Source: Leishmania mexicana MHOM/GT/2001/U1103 (taxonomy: Eukaryota > Euglenozoa > Kinetoplastea > Trypanosomatida > Trypanosomatidae). Taken from it: 64,000 nucleotides of DNA. Position numbers and translations under genes: made by a program. A model generated the notes under the pieces. It had not been told where the DNA came from. It saw nothing but the letters and a program-made list of their open reading frames with translations, and did not search any database. The stretch is taken from the NCBI RefSeq assembly GCF_000234665.1, contig NC_018312.1, positions 1,359,791 to 1,423,790 of the forward strand. Direction: 5' to 3'. This document shows, piece by piece, positions 55,201-64,000 of this stretch; position 1 is the stretch's first letter; each line of letters starts with the position of its first letter.

Positions 55201-58200
55201 GGGGCCCATCGACACCGCAGTGGTGGCAATGAGGATGGTGAGGATGAACCTGGTGGCGAGCCCCCAGTCACGACCACCACCACCTCCCGCACACTGCCAA
55301 ACGCCGCGTCGGCTCGCGCCACCCCCGGGCTGGGCAAGAGTGGTGAAGGCGACGCAATGACACCCTGCGCGGACAACTTCGACAATGATGATGATCCGGA
55401 CCTGCGCACGGAAGAAGAGCGCCGCCGCGCACGCGTTAGCGTCGCGAGGACATCAGAGACGAGTGTTTCCTCGCTCCAGCAGCCGACAGCACCATCAACG
55501 GTAGCGGAGGAGGCGCGCAGTGCAGAGAAGCAGCCGCACCAGCAGCGGCCAGAGGTGCCGCCGCGGCCGAATTTTCAACTCTTTTCATCCCGCCTTGAGC
55601 CACATGCGCCACTGTCGCTCTACAAGCTCTTCGACTACGATGCCAGCGCTGACCAAGCTGCGAAGAGGACGGTCACGCAGCTGGCCGCCGCCGTTGCGGC
55701 TGGCGTAGCCGCCGACCATAAAAACAGTGTCGGCAGCCGAGATGAAGACGGCGCGGACCAGGCAACCGCCGCCAGTGCCGCTCCAGAAGTCGCCACCACC
55801 GCGTGGCCTAGCTACGTTCAGCGCGACATCCTACGTGAGAACGAGCGGCAGCAGGCGGAGCCGAAAGCCACGCGGCGCCTTAGCCATGCCCTGTACGAGT
55901 GCGGCATGCTGGCCACCACCCGAGGCCGCAACTTCCTCTTTCTCCTACGTGAGGACTGCGTGCGGGCGCTGCTCTTCTACTGCTCCGCCGCAGCAGCACC
56001 CATCTTTATTGGCGCGTACATCGAGCCAGTGGACACAACGAGCCTCAGCTACGGTGGCGCGGTGCGGCTGCGACGGCCGAGCACCGTCGACATCGCGCTC
56101 GACGGCAGCGACGAGGATGACGGCAGCCGCGCCGCTCCGGCGCGCAACTACGTCGGCCAGCGGGTAGTCATCGGGCAGGTGGAGGGGATGGAGGTGATGG
56201 CCGAGTACTTCAAGAGCAAAGGCCTCATCACGTGCTTCAGCGTGTCGGATGTGGACAAGGCGGCCCCCGGGCCGAGTGCCGCGCACCGACTGCGCAAGAT
56301 GATCTTACCAACAATCTCGTTATCCACCTCCCATGCACAGCACCGCAGCAGCGGTGGCCCTGCAGGGGAGGCAAGCTCGTTAGCGGCTCAGCAGGCGCGA
56401 GAGCTGGCACAGTACGGTCACGTCTTCACCTACGCCGCCGCCGATTTCTGTGATGGTGACTTAGTCGTCTTCAATTTCGAAGAGCGGCGGTGGGAGCACT
56501 ACGAGCACCTGCAGCTGCGCCGACGATTCGCTGCAAAGGCAGTCACAAGTGCTGCCGAGGCGGTGGCGACGCCGGCATCCCAGATGCCGGTGAAAGCCGC
56601 CGAACCAACGTCCACGGGCAACGTAGTGGTAGCTGCTGACGGCAACCAGAGCAACGCCAACTCCGTCGTGGACCCCTCCATGTCCGCCAGACTCCTGTGC
56701 GTCGGGCTGGATGAGCTGCTGCTGAGCTGGACCAAGTGGATCGTTGACAACCGCTTCTACGAAGACCGCACCGACCTGGGCTGGCTAAGCCTTCCAGACG
56801 GCAGCCCTATCCAACTCGGCGGTCGCTACTTTCTCTGGAGCTTCCGTCACAATTATCAGCGCTACTTCTACGGCGTCATTCCGAAGTTCGCCAAGGGGCG
56901 TCTGCGGCGGCACAAGATGATTGAACGCAACCGTAGCAAGAAGAAGGACGCGGAGGCGCCGCGCCAGCAAGCGCAGCCGCTGGCGGGGATATTGGCAGTG
57001 TCCCCGGCGAGTGCGCAACGGTCGAGTGACGTGTCGTTGGCGCGTTCGGCACCGTCGTCTCCAGTGCTCGCCACCGCCGTTGCCGCTACCCCCTCGTCTC
57101 CCGTCAGGCCCAGCTACAAGAGCCCCTGGCAGACAAGCGACACGCTTGAGGCGCAGCAAGAAGAAGAACCACGGCGGCGCGGCGGCAACACCGGCACCGG
57201 CAGGCTGCTTGCGGATCCGACTCTTGGTGATCAAGCTTCCTCATCTCCTCCGCACCCTGGTCTAGGCGTTTCACCATCTGCCCACGCGGGTACAACGCAG
57301 AAACCACCTCTGCCGCAAGAGCAACTGTCAACGTCGGCAGCTGCACAAGCCGTATCAACAGCGGCTGCAATCAGTACACACCCTGCATCAATGCATCAGC
57401 GCCAGCGCCGCTCCTCTCCCCATCTTCAGACGCAGCAGCCGATCGCCGCGACATCGGCGCCTCTGCCGCTGCCTCACCGCATGAACCCGTTCTATAGCGA
57501 CAGCATCTCTTACTCGGCGCCAGACGCGAACATCACTCTTCTACAGCAGACGATGCCGCAGGGGGCCAACAATAATGCCACCGCCTCGAACTTGAGCGCT
57601 GCGCCAGCAACAGCAGGAGAACAAGCACAGCAGAGCAACTTCGCAAGCTCCCTCAACTCTGCCGGCGGCTTCTCCACGCACGTCGGCAGCAACGCGGCCC
57701 GGCCCACCCTCTGCCCACCAAAGATCTCGACTGAATCGCTGAGCACCACCGCGACGACGACGACAACAGCAGCGCGTCGTGCCCCCTTTCTGAACCCACC
57801 ACCGCAGCATCCACTCAGAGGTAGCCGCAACCATCTCAGCAAACCCAGCAGCCCCGCCATCTACAGCTCTGGACAACAGATTGGCTTCGGAGGTGGGCCA
57901 AACTACTACTACCAGTACGGCGGTAACACATTCATACAAGACGGAAAGCGGCACGAGAACGAGTACTACCCGCCGCTGCCCACGAGCACTCCCTTCCACC
58001 CTGTCACGGCCATCACGAAGCTCGTGCCGCTACCTCACCCAAAGACAGGGCGCGGCGGTATTCCGGCCATCTTCCGCTTCTGGGGCCCCATCGGGTCGCC
58101 AGCGCCTCGCACGCCAGTTGCCGCGTCCTCGCTACCAAACGCAGGTGGAGCGGCGCCCACAGCCTCCGTGGCCGCCATACCGATCTCACTGGTGCCACAG

Positions 58201-58905
58201 CAGATTCATCCACTGTCGCCGCGGCACCCCGCTACGGACTCGCCCTCTGCCAGCAGCTCCGTCGGCGGTGGCGAGAGCATGGGTGTGAGCCTCGTGGAGG
58301 CACACCACCACAGTACTGGTTCTAGCCTCGGCGCTGGCTCGCCCACCGCACCGGCAACCGCTCCCGCCTCCGCTACGCCTGCCGCCGGCGCATCAGCCGT
58401 CAACTTGACGGTCCACGTGCGTCGGCGCACAGGTGGTGGAAACACGGCAGCGATCAGAGTGGGTGGCGGCGCTTCTTTGGCACCGCTGCAGCTACCCTCG
58501 CAGGGCACCTCCTCGCTCGGAGCCTCACTAACGACGCTCACGACGACGGGGCCTTCCATGGGGCCGGGCACACCCTTCAAGCATAGCCCCCTAACTCCAT
58601 CAAACCGTCCTATAACGCCGTTGTTCGCTCACTCCGCGCCGGCGCAACTGTTAGTTTACGATAGCGGGTCGCAGCGACTCTCGCCGACCAGCATGCTCCC
58701 TACCAACCTCATTAACGAAGGATCAAAGACCAAAGGCGAGTCGGTGCTGCGGGTGGACGAGGACATATACATGCAGCGGGAGGCATTCCGGTGGAACCCG
58801 TATGCGAGCACCAAGTGGGCGCAGAACAGAAGCTACAGCACCGACGGCAGTACCAGCGATGCCCGCGATAATCGTCCTGTGGAGGGTGGCAGCGGAAACA
58901 GTTAG
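52279..58905 (+). CDS. Giant putatively N-myristoylated protein, paralogue 2
   Basis: 2,208 residues, function unknown, tandem paralogue of the gene at 40556. The ATG at 52279 gives MGSLPSRESNE, with Gly2 and Ser6 as for N-myristoylation. It is followed by SHVVFHIPMTDHYFPSPQSLAFRQL. Shared blocks are LVDTDAEMCALFEQEQRW (about 160), HYHFEDHPHYRDGRVHLVEE (about 346), and SRGTPWLRRYE to IGDKI-type and ALTRPIW motifs (540-690). They continue with YGGAVRLRR (about 1258) and, at about 1484-1546, DLGWL, GGRYFLWSFRHNYQRYFYGV and IPKFAKGRLRRH. It has an acidic run (EEDEDDEDDAEDE) near 875 and a CxxC pair (WCARCGEC) near 475 not seen in the paralogue. The C-terminal third is Ser/Thr/Pro/Ala-rich without long Gln runs, and near the end reads RWNPYASTKW, echoing the NPYA end of paralogue 1. 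No known domain is recognised. Confidence 0.85.
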   Translation: MGSLPSRESNEDPSSVFFANCGSHVVFHIPMTDHYFPSPQSLAFRQLFHARNNQSALYCFDMKDVSSVMPEDVAAAFREAQEEDWGGEVDEVDPSLHYYDDEIREKVLECCKNPDSISEDAGAAVPLAPRIGRHLRPSIEDREELYRVLVTEPMEGTLVDTDAEMCALFEQEQRWRAALPNLFNGPQQEGSHSGKRCKANGGHGADENDTDHAHPSAGANVTKQQSHNKAVKRGHGAAAANGAGVDAAATHSPSVAGSAMPSALPPPPPAKFLYPIPRAIAVRLTTEEEEEMRAEYCRQRRIPYVAPAFHSVSTATGNRADACAGGFSAQQQHLAPRTPLPVVERRHYHFEDHPHYRDGRVHLVEEHGVLYHFAYFAKRQSQTATAVAAAAVDSSRGPQKAVTTGDAAPSGVLAASKTPTVRGRCLHDVVYCEKPSASPASSSKHAVASSLGFGGSEPEVAPPVRYTWCARCGECVTQRMDYTQLRRLKSTRVHRRAVQKRLPDSDQDSPRERDSVDEVDSNTERVDEEGEEEFIINIMPVRVVGMDGLLPSRSRGTPWLRRYEQESEAAEDAYIEQLEQKPPVMRVCRFIEGSVGDKIVNRAALVTLLSYRPMCRQAGLSDALTRPIWSMCVLSNIPYLQMVRETFFRAKAAVAEVDDDDLLLRDWLGIVDRENNFYNFINANLHMTRNYAPPERTVRQREQAEQTDGVARAGTASSRRTTTGGGGGVREDSSVGIGPPGSSSVTSPSLLKTDVYSAVEDYSNPAASHAVHSATSASGDATSPSRRGAAPTAVVAARASAETAGQTTDAVAQGVCGKREDKNSDLKPTERDGADLRSRHLTRTLEEATVGRPEGHDPRDQAEEDEDDEDDAEDEGRERGASDGAGESDAAVKTAVRREKGKKKLQHKDLGLPSLCLDTPSPLASSTDQCAADSAAASTSPFTEDTKQTRGDGQGNPVAASGMGGLPAAVDSRYGAHRHRSGGNEDGEDEPGGEPPVTTTTTSRTLPNAASARATPGLGKSGEGDAMTPCADNFDNDDDPDLRTEEERRRARVSVARTSETSVSSLQQPTAPSTVAEEARSAEKQPHQQRPEVPPRPNFQLFSSRLEPHAPLSLYKLFDYDASADQAAKRTVTQLAAAVAAGVAADHKNSVGSRDEDGADQATAASAAPEVATTAWPSYVQRDILRENERQQAEPKATRRLSHALYECGMLATTRGRNFLFLLREDCVRALLFYCSAAAAPIFIGAYIEPVDTTSLSYGGAVRLRRPSTVDIALDGSDEDDGSRAAPARNYVGQRVVIGQVEGMEVMAEYFKSKGLITCFSVSDVDKAAPGPSAAHRLRKMILPTISLSTSHAQHRSSGGPAGEASSLAAQQARELAQYGHVFTYAAADFCDGDLVVFNFEERRWEHYEHLQLRRRFAAKAVTSAAEAVATPASQMPVKAAEPTSTGNVVVAADGNQSNANSVVDPSMSARLLCVGLDELLLSWTKWIVDNRFYEDRTDLGWLSLPDGSPIQLGGRYFLWSFRHNYQRYFYGVIPKFAKGRLRRHKMIERNRSKKKDAEAPRQQAQPLAGILAVSPASAQRSSDVSLARSAPSSPVLATAVAATPSSPVRPSYKSPWQTSDTLEAQQEEEPRRRGGNTGTGRLLADPTLGDQASSSPPHPGLGVSPSAHAGTTQKPPLPQEQLSTSAAAQAVSTAAAISTHPASMHQRQRRSSPHLQTQQPIAATSAPLPLPHRMNPFYSDSISYSAPDANITLLQQTMPQGANNNATASNLSAAPATAGEQAQQSNFASSLNSAGGFSTHVGSNAARPTLCPPKISTESLSTTATTTTTAARRAPFLNPPPQHPLRGSRNHLSKPSSPAIYSSGQQIGFGGGPNYYYQYGGNTFIQDGKRHENEYYPPLPTSTPFHPVTAITKLVPLPHPKTGRGGIPAIFRFWGPIGSPAPRTPVAASSLPNAGGAAPTASVAAIPISLVPQQIHPLSPRHPATDSPSASSSVGGGESMGVSLVEAHHHSTGSSLGAGSPTAPATAPASATPAAGASAVNLTVHVRRRTGGGNTAAIRVGGGASLAPLQLPSQGTSSLGASLTTLTTTGPSMGPGTPFKHSPLTPSNRPITPLFAHSAPAQLLVYDSGSQRLSPTSMLPTNLINEGSKTKGESVLRVDEDIYMQREAFRWNPYASTKWAQNRSYSTDGSTSDARDNRPVEGGSGNS
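54920..55113 (+). repeat. Coding segment duplicated in inverted orientation at 51534-51728
   Basis: This is the intact, in-frame counterpart of the minus-strand fragment near the gap. The pair forms inverted repeats of about 195 bases, some 3.2 kb apart, which could support inversion or hairpin formation. Confidence 0.85.
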
Positions 58906-58935
58906 GGCAACGACAACGGGAGCGCGGTAGGGGCC

Positions 58936-59328
58936 ACACACACACACACGCATACAGGACACACAAGCACGTAGACGTGCGGGTGGGGTGCAACGGTTCA
59001 CAGTCCCCCTACACGCGGAGCTCACCTTACATCCGCCCGTCCCGTCCGCCCCCCTCCTCCTCCCCATGTCTGTCTCCCTCTCGCTTTCTTGTTGATGTTT
59101 ACTTCGCCGTGGCGTTGGCGATAGGTGTTACCCCAAATGCGCACCAACACTGCCGTTCCTCCGTTGGTTCCGTTGCAGCACCATCACCACCACCACCCCT
59201 CCATCACCTCTTTGGGTGCACACGTCTGTGCGTAAGAGAGTGGTAAGGGTGCGGCGTTTTCGGAAATGCGCTTCTACTGATTTCGTTTCGTGCTTCCCTC
59301 TCACTGTGTGTGTGTGTCAGCGTGTGGG
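58936..59328 (+). repeat. 393-base direct repeat, copy 1
   Basis: It begins in a CA run 30 bases after the stop of the giant gene. Through catacaggacacacaagcac it continues near-identically to 62768-63160, ending just after a TG run that is two bases longer here. It probably contains 3' UTR sequence. Confidence 0.9.
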
Positions 59329-60607
59329 CATGCTTGTCTGTGTGTGTGTGGTTTTCGTTGCAGGAGGGCAAGGCGCTCGCACGCCAACCGTGAAGATGAT
59401 GAACTCGTCACACTCCCACGTGAGGCCATGAGCTCTTCGTCCTTCGGTGCTCAACCCTGTACGCTACGCTTATCGCTGCCTCGTCACCGTTTCAGCGCCG
59501 TCCTCACATTGTCGTTTACAGTGCCGCCTTGCATCGGCCTCTGCACTTTCGTTGCCGTCAACGTGTCGCCATGCAGCTTCTCAGTTCCCAGTTGTGTGAA
59601 GCAGCTGGCACGCCGACACCTCACTGCGCCGTCGGCGGTTTTGAGCGGGTGGCACTGTATACACGGACTGCGCAACAAGAGAGGGCCCCTCCCCCCCCCC
59701 AACCAAGATGTGCAGGCGCACGTGCGGCGGCGCACGAAGTGTGTCACGGCCCGTCTCGCGAGTAGCGTGATGTCTGCGTGTGCTCTCTCTCCCTCTCGCA
59801 CAAGAAGACGCCGAAGTTGTGCTCAACCAGTGCCCCATCGCCGCGAATGGGATAAGGTGTGGTCCTGGTCACAGGTCTGCCTAAAAGGCTCGATGCGGCC
59901 CGCGCGTGTGGCGGAGGCGTGGTCCAACCTGTGCGCCCAAAACGCGGGCGGAGCGCTGAAAAGTGCATGCGGCCAGCCGGGAGCGTCAGCGATGCGCCTC
60001 ACACTCTTTCCATTCCTGGGCCTTCTTTCTCGCTACCCAGCCGCGCGGCATTACAGCCCCGCTCCTCACCAGTGCTACCGGTGGCGGCACTCCCCGCCCC
60101 AAAGCTGAGGAAACCAAAAAAAATGAGTCATCGCCGCCTTAGAGCCGTGTCTCTCACAGCCGTAACCTCCCCACCACCACCAGTGCTGCGAGCAAGGCCT
60201 CCTGAGCTCTTCCCCATCTCCAACCTCTCCGTCTCTCTGCCGGTCAGAGCGCGGCACGGCGCGGGTGTGTGCGTCTGGGAGCGCTATCGGGTGCATCTCC
60301 CGTGTGTGTTGGTCCCACCATACGCTCAACGCGAGCAGGGAAACGAAGGAATGGCGGCAGCGTGGGAGATGGCCCAGCATGCTGCTGCCACCGCTTCTGT
60401 TTCTTCATCTCTGTCGGAGCGTCTCAGGAGGGCACGGACGGCTCGCCTGCAGCCACGGTGAGCAATGCAAGCGCGTAAAAGCGGCGTGAATGAGCATGGC
60501 GACCAGGAGCGGAGCCGTCCCGGTCACACTCGCTTTCTCCTCCATCTCTCTCTCCCTCTGCGATTCCACCACTCCACCTCACCTCACCCTCCGCATCGTC
60601 AGGGATT

Positions 60608-60668
60608 TTTTCTCGCGCCCTACTCCTTCCTCACCGCCTTCAACACCACCACCACTTCGTTTTCTCAG
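60608..60668 (+). promoter_or_regulatory. Candidate trans-splice acceptor for the amastin-like gene
   Basis: A pyrimidine-rich stretch ends cttcgttttctcag, with AG at 60667-60668. This gives a 5' UTR of about 291 bases before the ATG at 60960. Confidence 0.5.
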
Positions 60669-60959
60669 GCTTACACAGATAACGCACTCACGGTCACACA
60701 GGCAACTCTCCTTGTCGTTCACCACACCTCCAGCCCGAAGACCAACAGCAACGCCATACGATACAGCGAGCCAGCGGACGCACTCACCAATCCCCCTCCC
60801 CCTCCTCCATCGCATCACGCCTGACGAACAGAGAGCATTCTATATATATATATATTTGACCGTTTCTCTGTGTGTGTGAGAGAGCGTTATCGAGGGTGTC
60901 TTTCCACGGACACATACACAAGCACATATATACACACACAGACAGACAGACACGCGAAA

Positions 60960-61874
60960 ATGGTGTCGGGGAACACACATCTGACCTGCCTGCGCGGCAC
61001 TGTCGTCCTGGGCGCGATGGGGGCGGCGCTGTGCCTTTGCGCTGCGGCGACACTGCCCATTTTCGAGCTGCGCGTCGACGCGCTCAACTCTTCCATCACA
61101 CAGTCTCTGTGGACGACAAGCATATACACCCCTGCCGGAGAGAAGCACATGCCTGTGAAGACGTTCGTGAAGGACTGCAACGATCTGGTGCTTGCGTTTC
61201 AGGTGGCGCAGATGTCCACCGTTGTCGGTATCGGCGCCCTCGTTCTGGCCTTCCTGTCCTCGGTCTTCCAGTGCTCGGTCTTCCACATGTTGTCGACCTT
61301 CACGTACTCGAGCTATCGCGTGCGCGCCGTGTGTGGGGCGCCGATTTGCCTTCTGCTCACGGTGGCGATCGCTGCGGCCGGCTTGAACTGCTACATCATG
61401 CGCGCCATGTACGAGAACGACTGGTGTGAGAACAACAGCACCGTGCCCATGTCAAGTACCGATCCGGCGATGGGTGTTCTTACCGAGCCGTTGACTCTCC
61501 TCAAGCCCGCCATGGCTGTGGTGAAGGCGCCGCAGGTGCAGCTTTATCTCTTAACCTCCGCCACAAACACGAAATCTGATGCGTCGGTGGGGGCCGAACG
61601 CATCTACATGCCCCTGTCTAAGGTTGCTGCCGCTTCGACTGGCGGCCTCTTCGGGGACTGCAACCCGTTCGACGGCTGCATCAGCTCCTTCCACAGCATG
61701 GGGTTCACGGGCGCGGAAGGGTGGAAGACGACGTGGGCGGCGCTGGCAACGGCCATCACCGGATTCTTCACAGAGACGCTGGTGGTGATCATTGGTGCCC
61801 GTCGCCCGTCGGAGGCCGGCGTGGGCGAGTCGGCCGTCGCACTGCTTCAGGGCGAGGACGAGCGGCTACTGTGA
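60960..61874 (+). CDS. Amastin-like four-transmembrane surface protein
   Basis: A 304-residue protein. Four hydrophobic helices are visible: about 12-33 (VVLGAMGAALCLCAAATLPIF), 80-105 (VVGIGALVLAFLSSVF), 122-145 (CGAPICLLLTVAIAAAGL) and 258-283 (LATAITGFFTETLVVIIG). The first loop contains SLWTTSIY and a Cys, then FQVAQMST leading into helix 2. This resembles the amastin layout, where a CxTLWG-type signature sits in the first loop, but the strict signature is not present. The second large loop is about 110 residues, longer than in typical amastins of ~200 residues. It has potential N-glycosylation sites (NNST here and NSSI in the first loop). Amastins are surface glycoproteins, often stage-regulated through 3' UTRs. 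The assignment is by topology and partial motif; another four-TM family is possible. It is flanked by direct-repeat copies and a gap downstream. Confidence 0.55.
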   Translation: MVSGNTHLTCLRGTVVLGAMGAALCLCAAATLPIFELRVDALNSSITQSLWTTSIYTPAGEKHMPVKTFVKDCNDLVLAFQVAQMSTVVGIGALVLAFLSSVFQCSVFHMLSTFTYSSYRVRAVCGAPICLLLTVAIAAAGLNCYIMRAMYENDWCENNSTVPMSSTDPAMGVLTEPLTLLKPAMAVVKAPQVQLYLLTSATNTKSDASVGAERIYMPLSKVAAASTGGLFGDCNPFDGCISSFHSMGFTGAEGWKTTWAALATAITGFFTETLVVIIGARRPSEAGVGESAVALLQGEDERLL

Positions 61875-62102
61875 GATTCCCAGACGCGAGACGGACAGGG
61901 AGGGGGCAAGAGGAAGCGAGCACGCGGGCCCGCATATACAAGGCACACGAGCAGACGCAAGACGACGATGGAAGATTGCCGCGAACACCTCACATGCCCC
62001 GCTCCGAAGTGATAGCGAGAGGCCAAAATGCGCGGGCGCGGGCGCGGGCGGTAGCGCGGCCCTCTAGCTTGCACTTGGCTGCGCTTCTCTCCGTTCCGAT
62101 GT

Positions 62103-62202
62103 NNNNNNNNNNNNNNNNNNNNNNNNNNNNNNNNNNNNNNNNNNNNNNNNNNNNNNNNNNNNNNNNNNNNNNNNNNNNNNNNNNNNNNNNNNNNNNNNNN
62201 NN
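62103..62202. other. Assembly gap (100 N)
   Basis: Exactly 100 undetermined bases in the spacer after the amastin-like gene. The gap size is unknown, so further gene copies could be missing here. Confidence 1.
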
Positions 62203-62767
62203 TTGTCGCCCCCGCTCTCTCTCTCTGATGTGGGAACTCAGCAAAGGGGGGCTCGGCGCCGCAGATGCCCGTGTAGAGGTAGGCGTGCGTGTCTGTGCGT
62301 GTGGGTGACTTTGTTTGCCAAGGCCGCCACAGCCACAGCAGCGGCAGCGGCAGCACTCTTCGTGTCTGTCTGCCGGTCTGTCTGTGTGTCTGTGTGCGGG
62401 AAATCGAGAGACGACCCACCCACCCATTCCTGCACTCCTCCTCGCCCGTTTTCGTTTTATTGTGCGTGGGGAGGTGGTCGGGGGGTTGTTGTGCGTGTGG
62501 CTACGTTTCCCTGCGGCTCTTTTGATGCTGTTCACGCAGTTTTCTTGTGACACCCTCTTTTTTGTTTTCTTTTGCTTAGTTGGGGAAGGGAGGGGGAGAG
62601 GGAGAAGGGGGGGGCTCCATGCCCCCTCTCATCCCTCCCCTTCCCTCCCCACCACCCACCACCACCACACCACACCTTTCCATCTTTCTTTTTTTCGTCC
62701 GTCTTTTATATTTATGCTGGTAGTCCACTAACACCAACCGGTAGAGATGGAGGAGAGAGGAGGGGGT

Positions 62768-63160
62768 GCACACACACACACACGCATACAGGACACACAA
62801 GCACGTAGACGTGCGGGTGGGGTGCAACGGTTCACAGTCCCCCTACACGCGGAGCTCACCTTACATCCGCCCGTCCCGTCCGCCCCCCTCCTCCTCCCCA
62901 TGTCTGTCTCCCTCTCGCTTTCTTGTTGATGTTTACTTCGCCGTGGCGTTGGCGATAGGTGTTACCCCAAATGCGCACCAACACTGCCGTTCCTCCGTTG
63001 GTTCCGTTGCAGCACCATCACCACCACCACCCCTCCATCACCTCTTTGGGTGCACACGTCTGTGCGTAAGAGAGTGGTAAGGGTGCGGCGTTTTCGGAAA
63101 TGCGCTTCTACTGATTTCGTTTCGTGCTTCCCTCTCACTGTGTGTGTGTCAGCGTGTGGG
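62768..63160 (+). repeat. 393-base direct repeat, copy 2
   Basis: Near-identical to 58936-59328 apart from TG/CA run length. It lies downstream of the amastin-like gene and of a gap. Both copies end at cagcgtgtggg, after which the sequences diverge. Confidence 0.9.
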
Positions 63161-63643
63161 TGCACCTCTGTGCGTGTGGGCCTGCTTGTGTGGTTGTGTC
63201 TGTGTGTGTGTTGTGTGTGTGGGTAGGTGGTTGCGTTCTCATGGTGAGGGAAACCTGACGACCACTATTGAGGCGTGGTGTGTCTCCTCTGCTGATGCGC
63301 GCCGGTGCTGTTTGCCCTGGCCAATATCAGCAGACCCACACACACACACACACACGTACCCCGCACAGAGGTGCGCCCGCACGCCTGCTACATACATATA
63401 TATATGACGTATATTTTATGCTTCCATTTCTAGGCTCTCGCTCTGCATCTCTTCGTTTGGTGGCCGTGTCCTTTTTTTTCTTGTGCTTGACCGTCCTCCT
63501 TTCTTATTGTCCGCCCGTTTTCCCCATACAGTTGAAACACCGTGCCAACCCCGTCCCCCAGTGAGGTCCGACGAGACTAAAGTCCCACCCGACACGCAAG
63601 CACGCTCACACACGCACATACATTTACAGCTATGCATACATAG

Positions 63644-63654
63644 CTATATATATG

Positions 63655-63685
<31 letters not shown>

Positions 63686-63698
63686 GTATATGTATGTG
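63644..63698. repeat. AT-rich palindromic microsatellite
   Basis: About 55 bases of almost pure TA/TATG units, self-complementary and able to form a hairpin. It is highly unusual against the GC-rich background and likely to be length-variable. Confidence 0.9.
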
Positions 63699-64000
63699 GA
63701 TGTATGACATATGTATCTACATATGTATATCTGCGCTGGTGTGGGTGTGGGTGTTTGTATGCGCGCATAACGACGATGGAAATCATTAAAGCAAACAGCG
63801 GCAACCAGAAACACATCAAAAAAACACGAGCGAAGCACGAACACACACACACAACGCCAGTAAGGCGAGTGGACGAAGAGGGTTGAAGCGAAGCCATTAT
63901 ATTGGAGAGAGAAAGGTCATCCTGCCTCCCCCCTTTTCCGTGTGTGCGTGTGTTCTAGAGCGCTTCTGCGCGTAGAAGTGTGGTTTCCTCTGGCGAGCGA

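Larger units (their letters stand above)
58906..60959 (+). other. Intergenic region upstream of the amastin-like gene
   Basis: About 2 kb. The first ~400 bases are copy 1 of a direct repeat (58936-59328). The rest has scattered open frames (for example 59290-60108) with no family features and no simple relation to known genes. It ends in a C/T tract and AG at 60667-60668, a TA run (about 60841-60854) and CA/CAGA repeats before the ATG. Confidence 0.6.
61875..64000 (+). other. Intergenic region to the right edge
   Basis: About 2.1 kb with a 100-N gap, copy 2 of the direct repeat and a large AT palindromic microsatellite. It has no supported gene. The next gene of the array must start beyond the window. 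Confidence 0.6.

Noticed and set aside
59290..60461. Overlapping open frames between the giant gene and the amastin-like gene
   Set aside because: There are no domain features, the frames begin inside the direct repeat or its flank, and Arg/Ser/Pro composition is typical of random GC-rich frames.
1..64000. CRISPR arrays, bacterial operons, ribosome binding sites
   Set aside because: The spaced repeats here are microsatellites and UTR-type repeats. Gene structure is eukaryotic trypanosomatid, so bacterial signals are not expected and none were seen.

Overview
The window reads as a piece of a trypanosomatid nuclear chromosome, most likely Leishmania. The genes are intronless, high-GC and all on the + strand. 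They are separated by long non-coding spacers full of CA/TG microsatellites and pyrimidine tracts, as expected of a polycistronic array whose mRNAs are made by spliced-leader trans-splicing and polyadenylation. Gene content fits: giant kinetoplastid-type proteins with low-complexity inserts, a bacterial-type cyclopropane fatty acid synthase (known in some Leishmania species and reported absent from L. major), eIF2-beta, a mitoribosomal mL49 protein and an amastin-like surface protein. From memory of gene order this resembles chromosome 8, but that is inference. Three runs of exactly 100 N (36387-36486, 51729-51828, 62103-62202) are scaffold gaps.

Layout. 1-10.6 kb: two large adjacent kinase-fold genes, a probable pseudokinase cut by the left edge and a membrane-anchored intact kinase whose catalytic domain is split by a ~1,090-residue insert. 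11.2-12.3 kb: an LYR-motif protein, probably mitochondrial. 14.1-15.5 kb: CFA synthase, flanked on both sides by copies of a dispersed non-coding repeat (probably SIDER-type). 17.4-18.5 kb: eIF2-beta. 20.2-21.1 kb: mL49. 22.2-35.3 kb: three related small single-pass membrane proteins (22184, 25380, 34853), with a degenerate multi-frame coding relic at 28.1-30.5 kb between the second and third. 35.3-40.5 kb: a long, very pyrimidine-rich spacer. 40.6-58.9 kb: two giant paralogous proteins of unknown function (2,837 and 2,208 residues), both starting with an N-myristoylation-type MGxLPSRES sequence. Between them lies an inverted fragment of the second gene abutting a gap. 60.96-61.9 kb: a four-transmembrane amastin-like protein, flanked by a ~393 bp direct repeat.

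No operon-type functional logic is implied, because neighbours in such arrays are co-transcribed but not functionally grouped. Three paralogous sets are nevertheless worth attention: the kinase/pseudokinase pair, the three small membrane proteins and the two giant putatively myristoylated proteins. The last two sets have no function that I can recognise and are the best candidates for something undescribed. All CDS starts were set at the first plausible ATG after a candidate splice acceptor; GTG/TTG openings were ignored.
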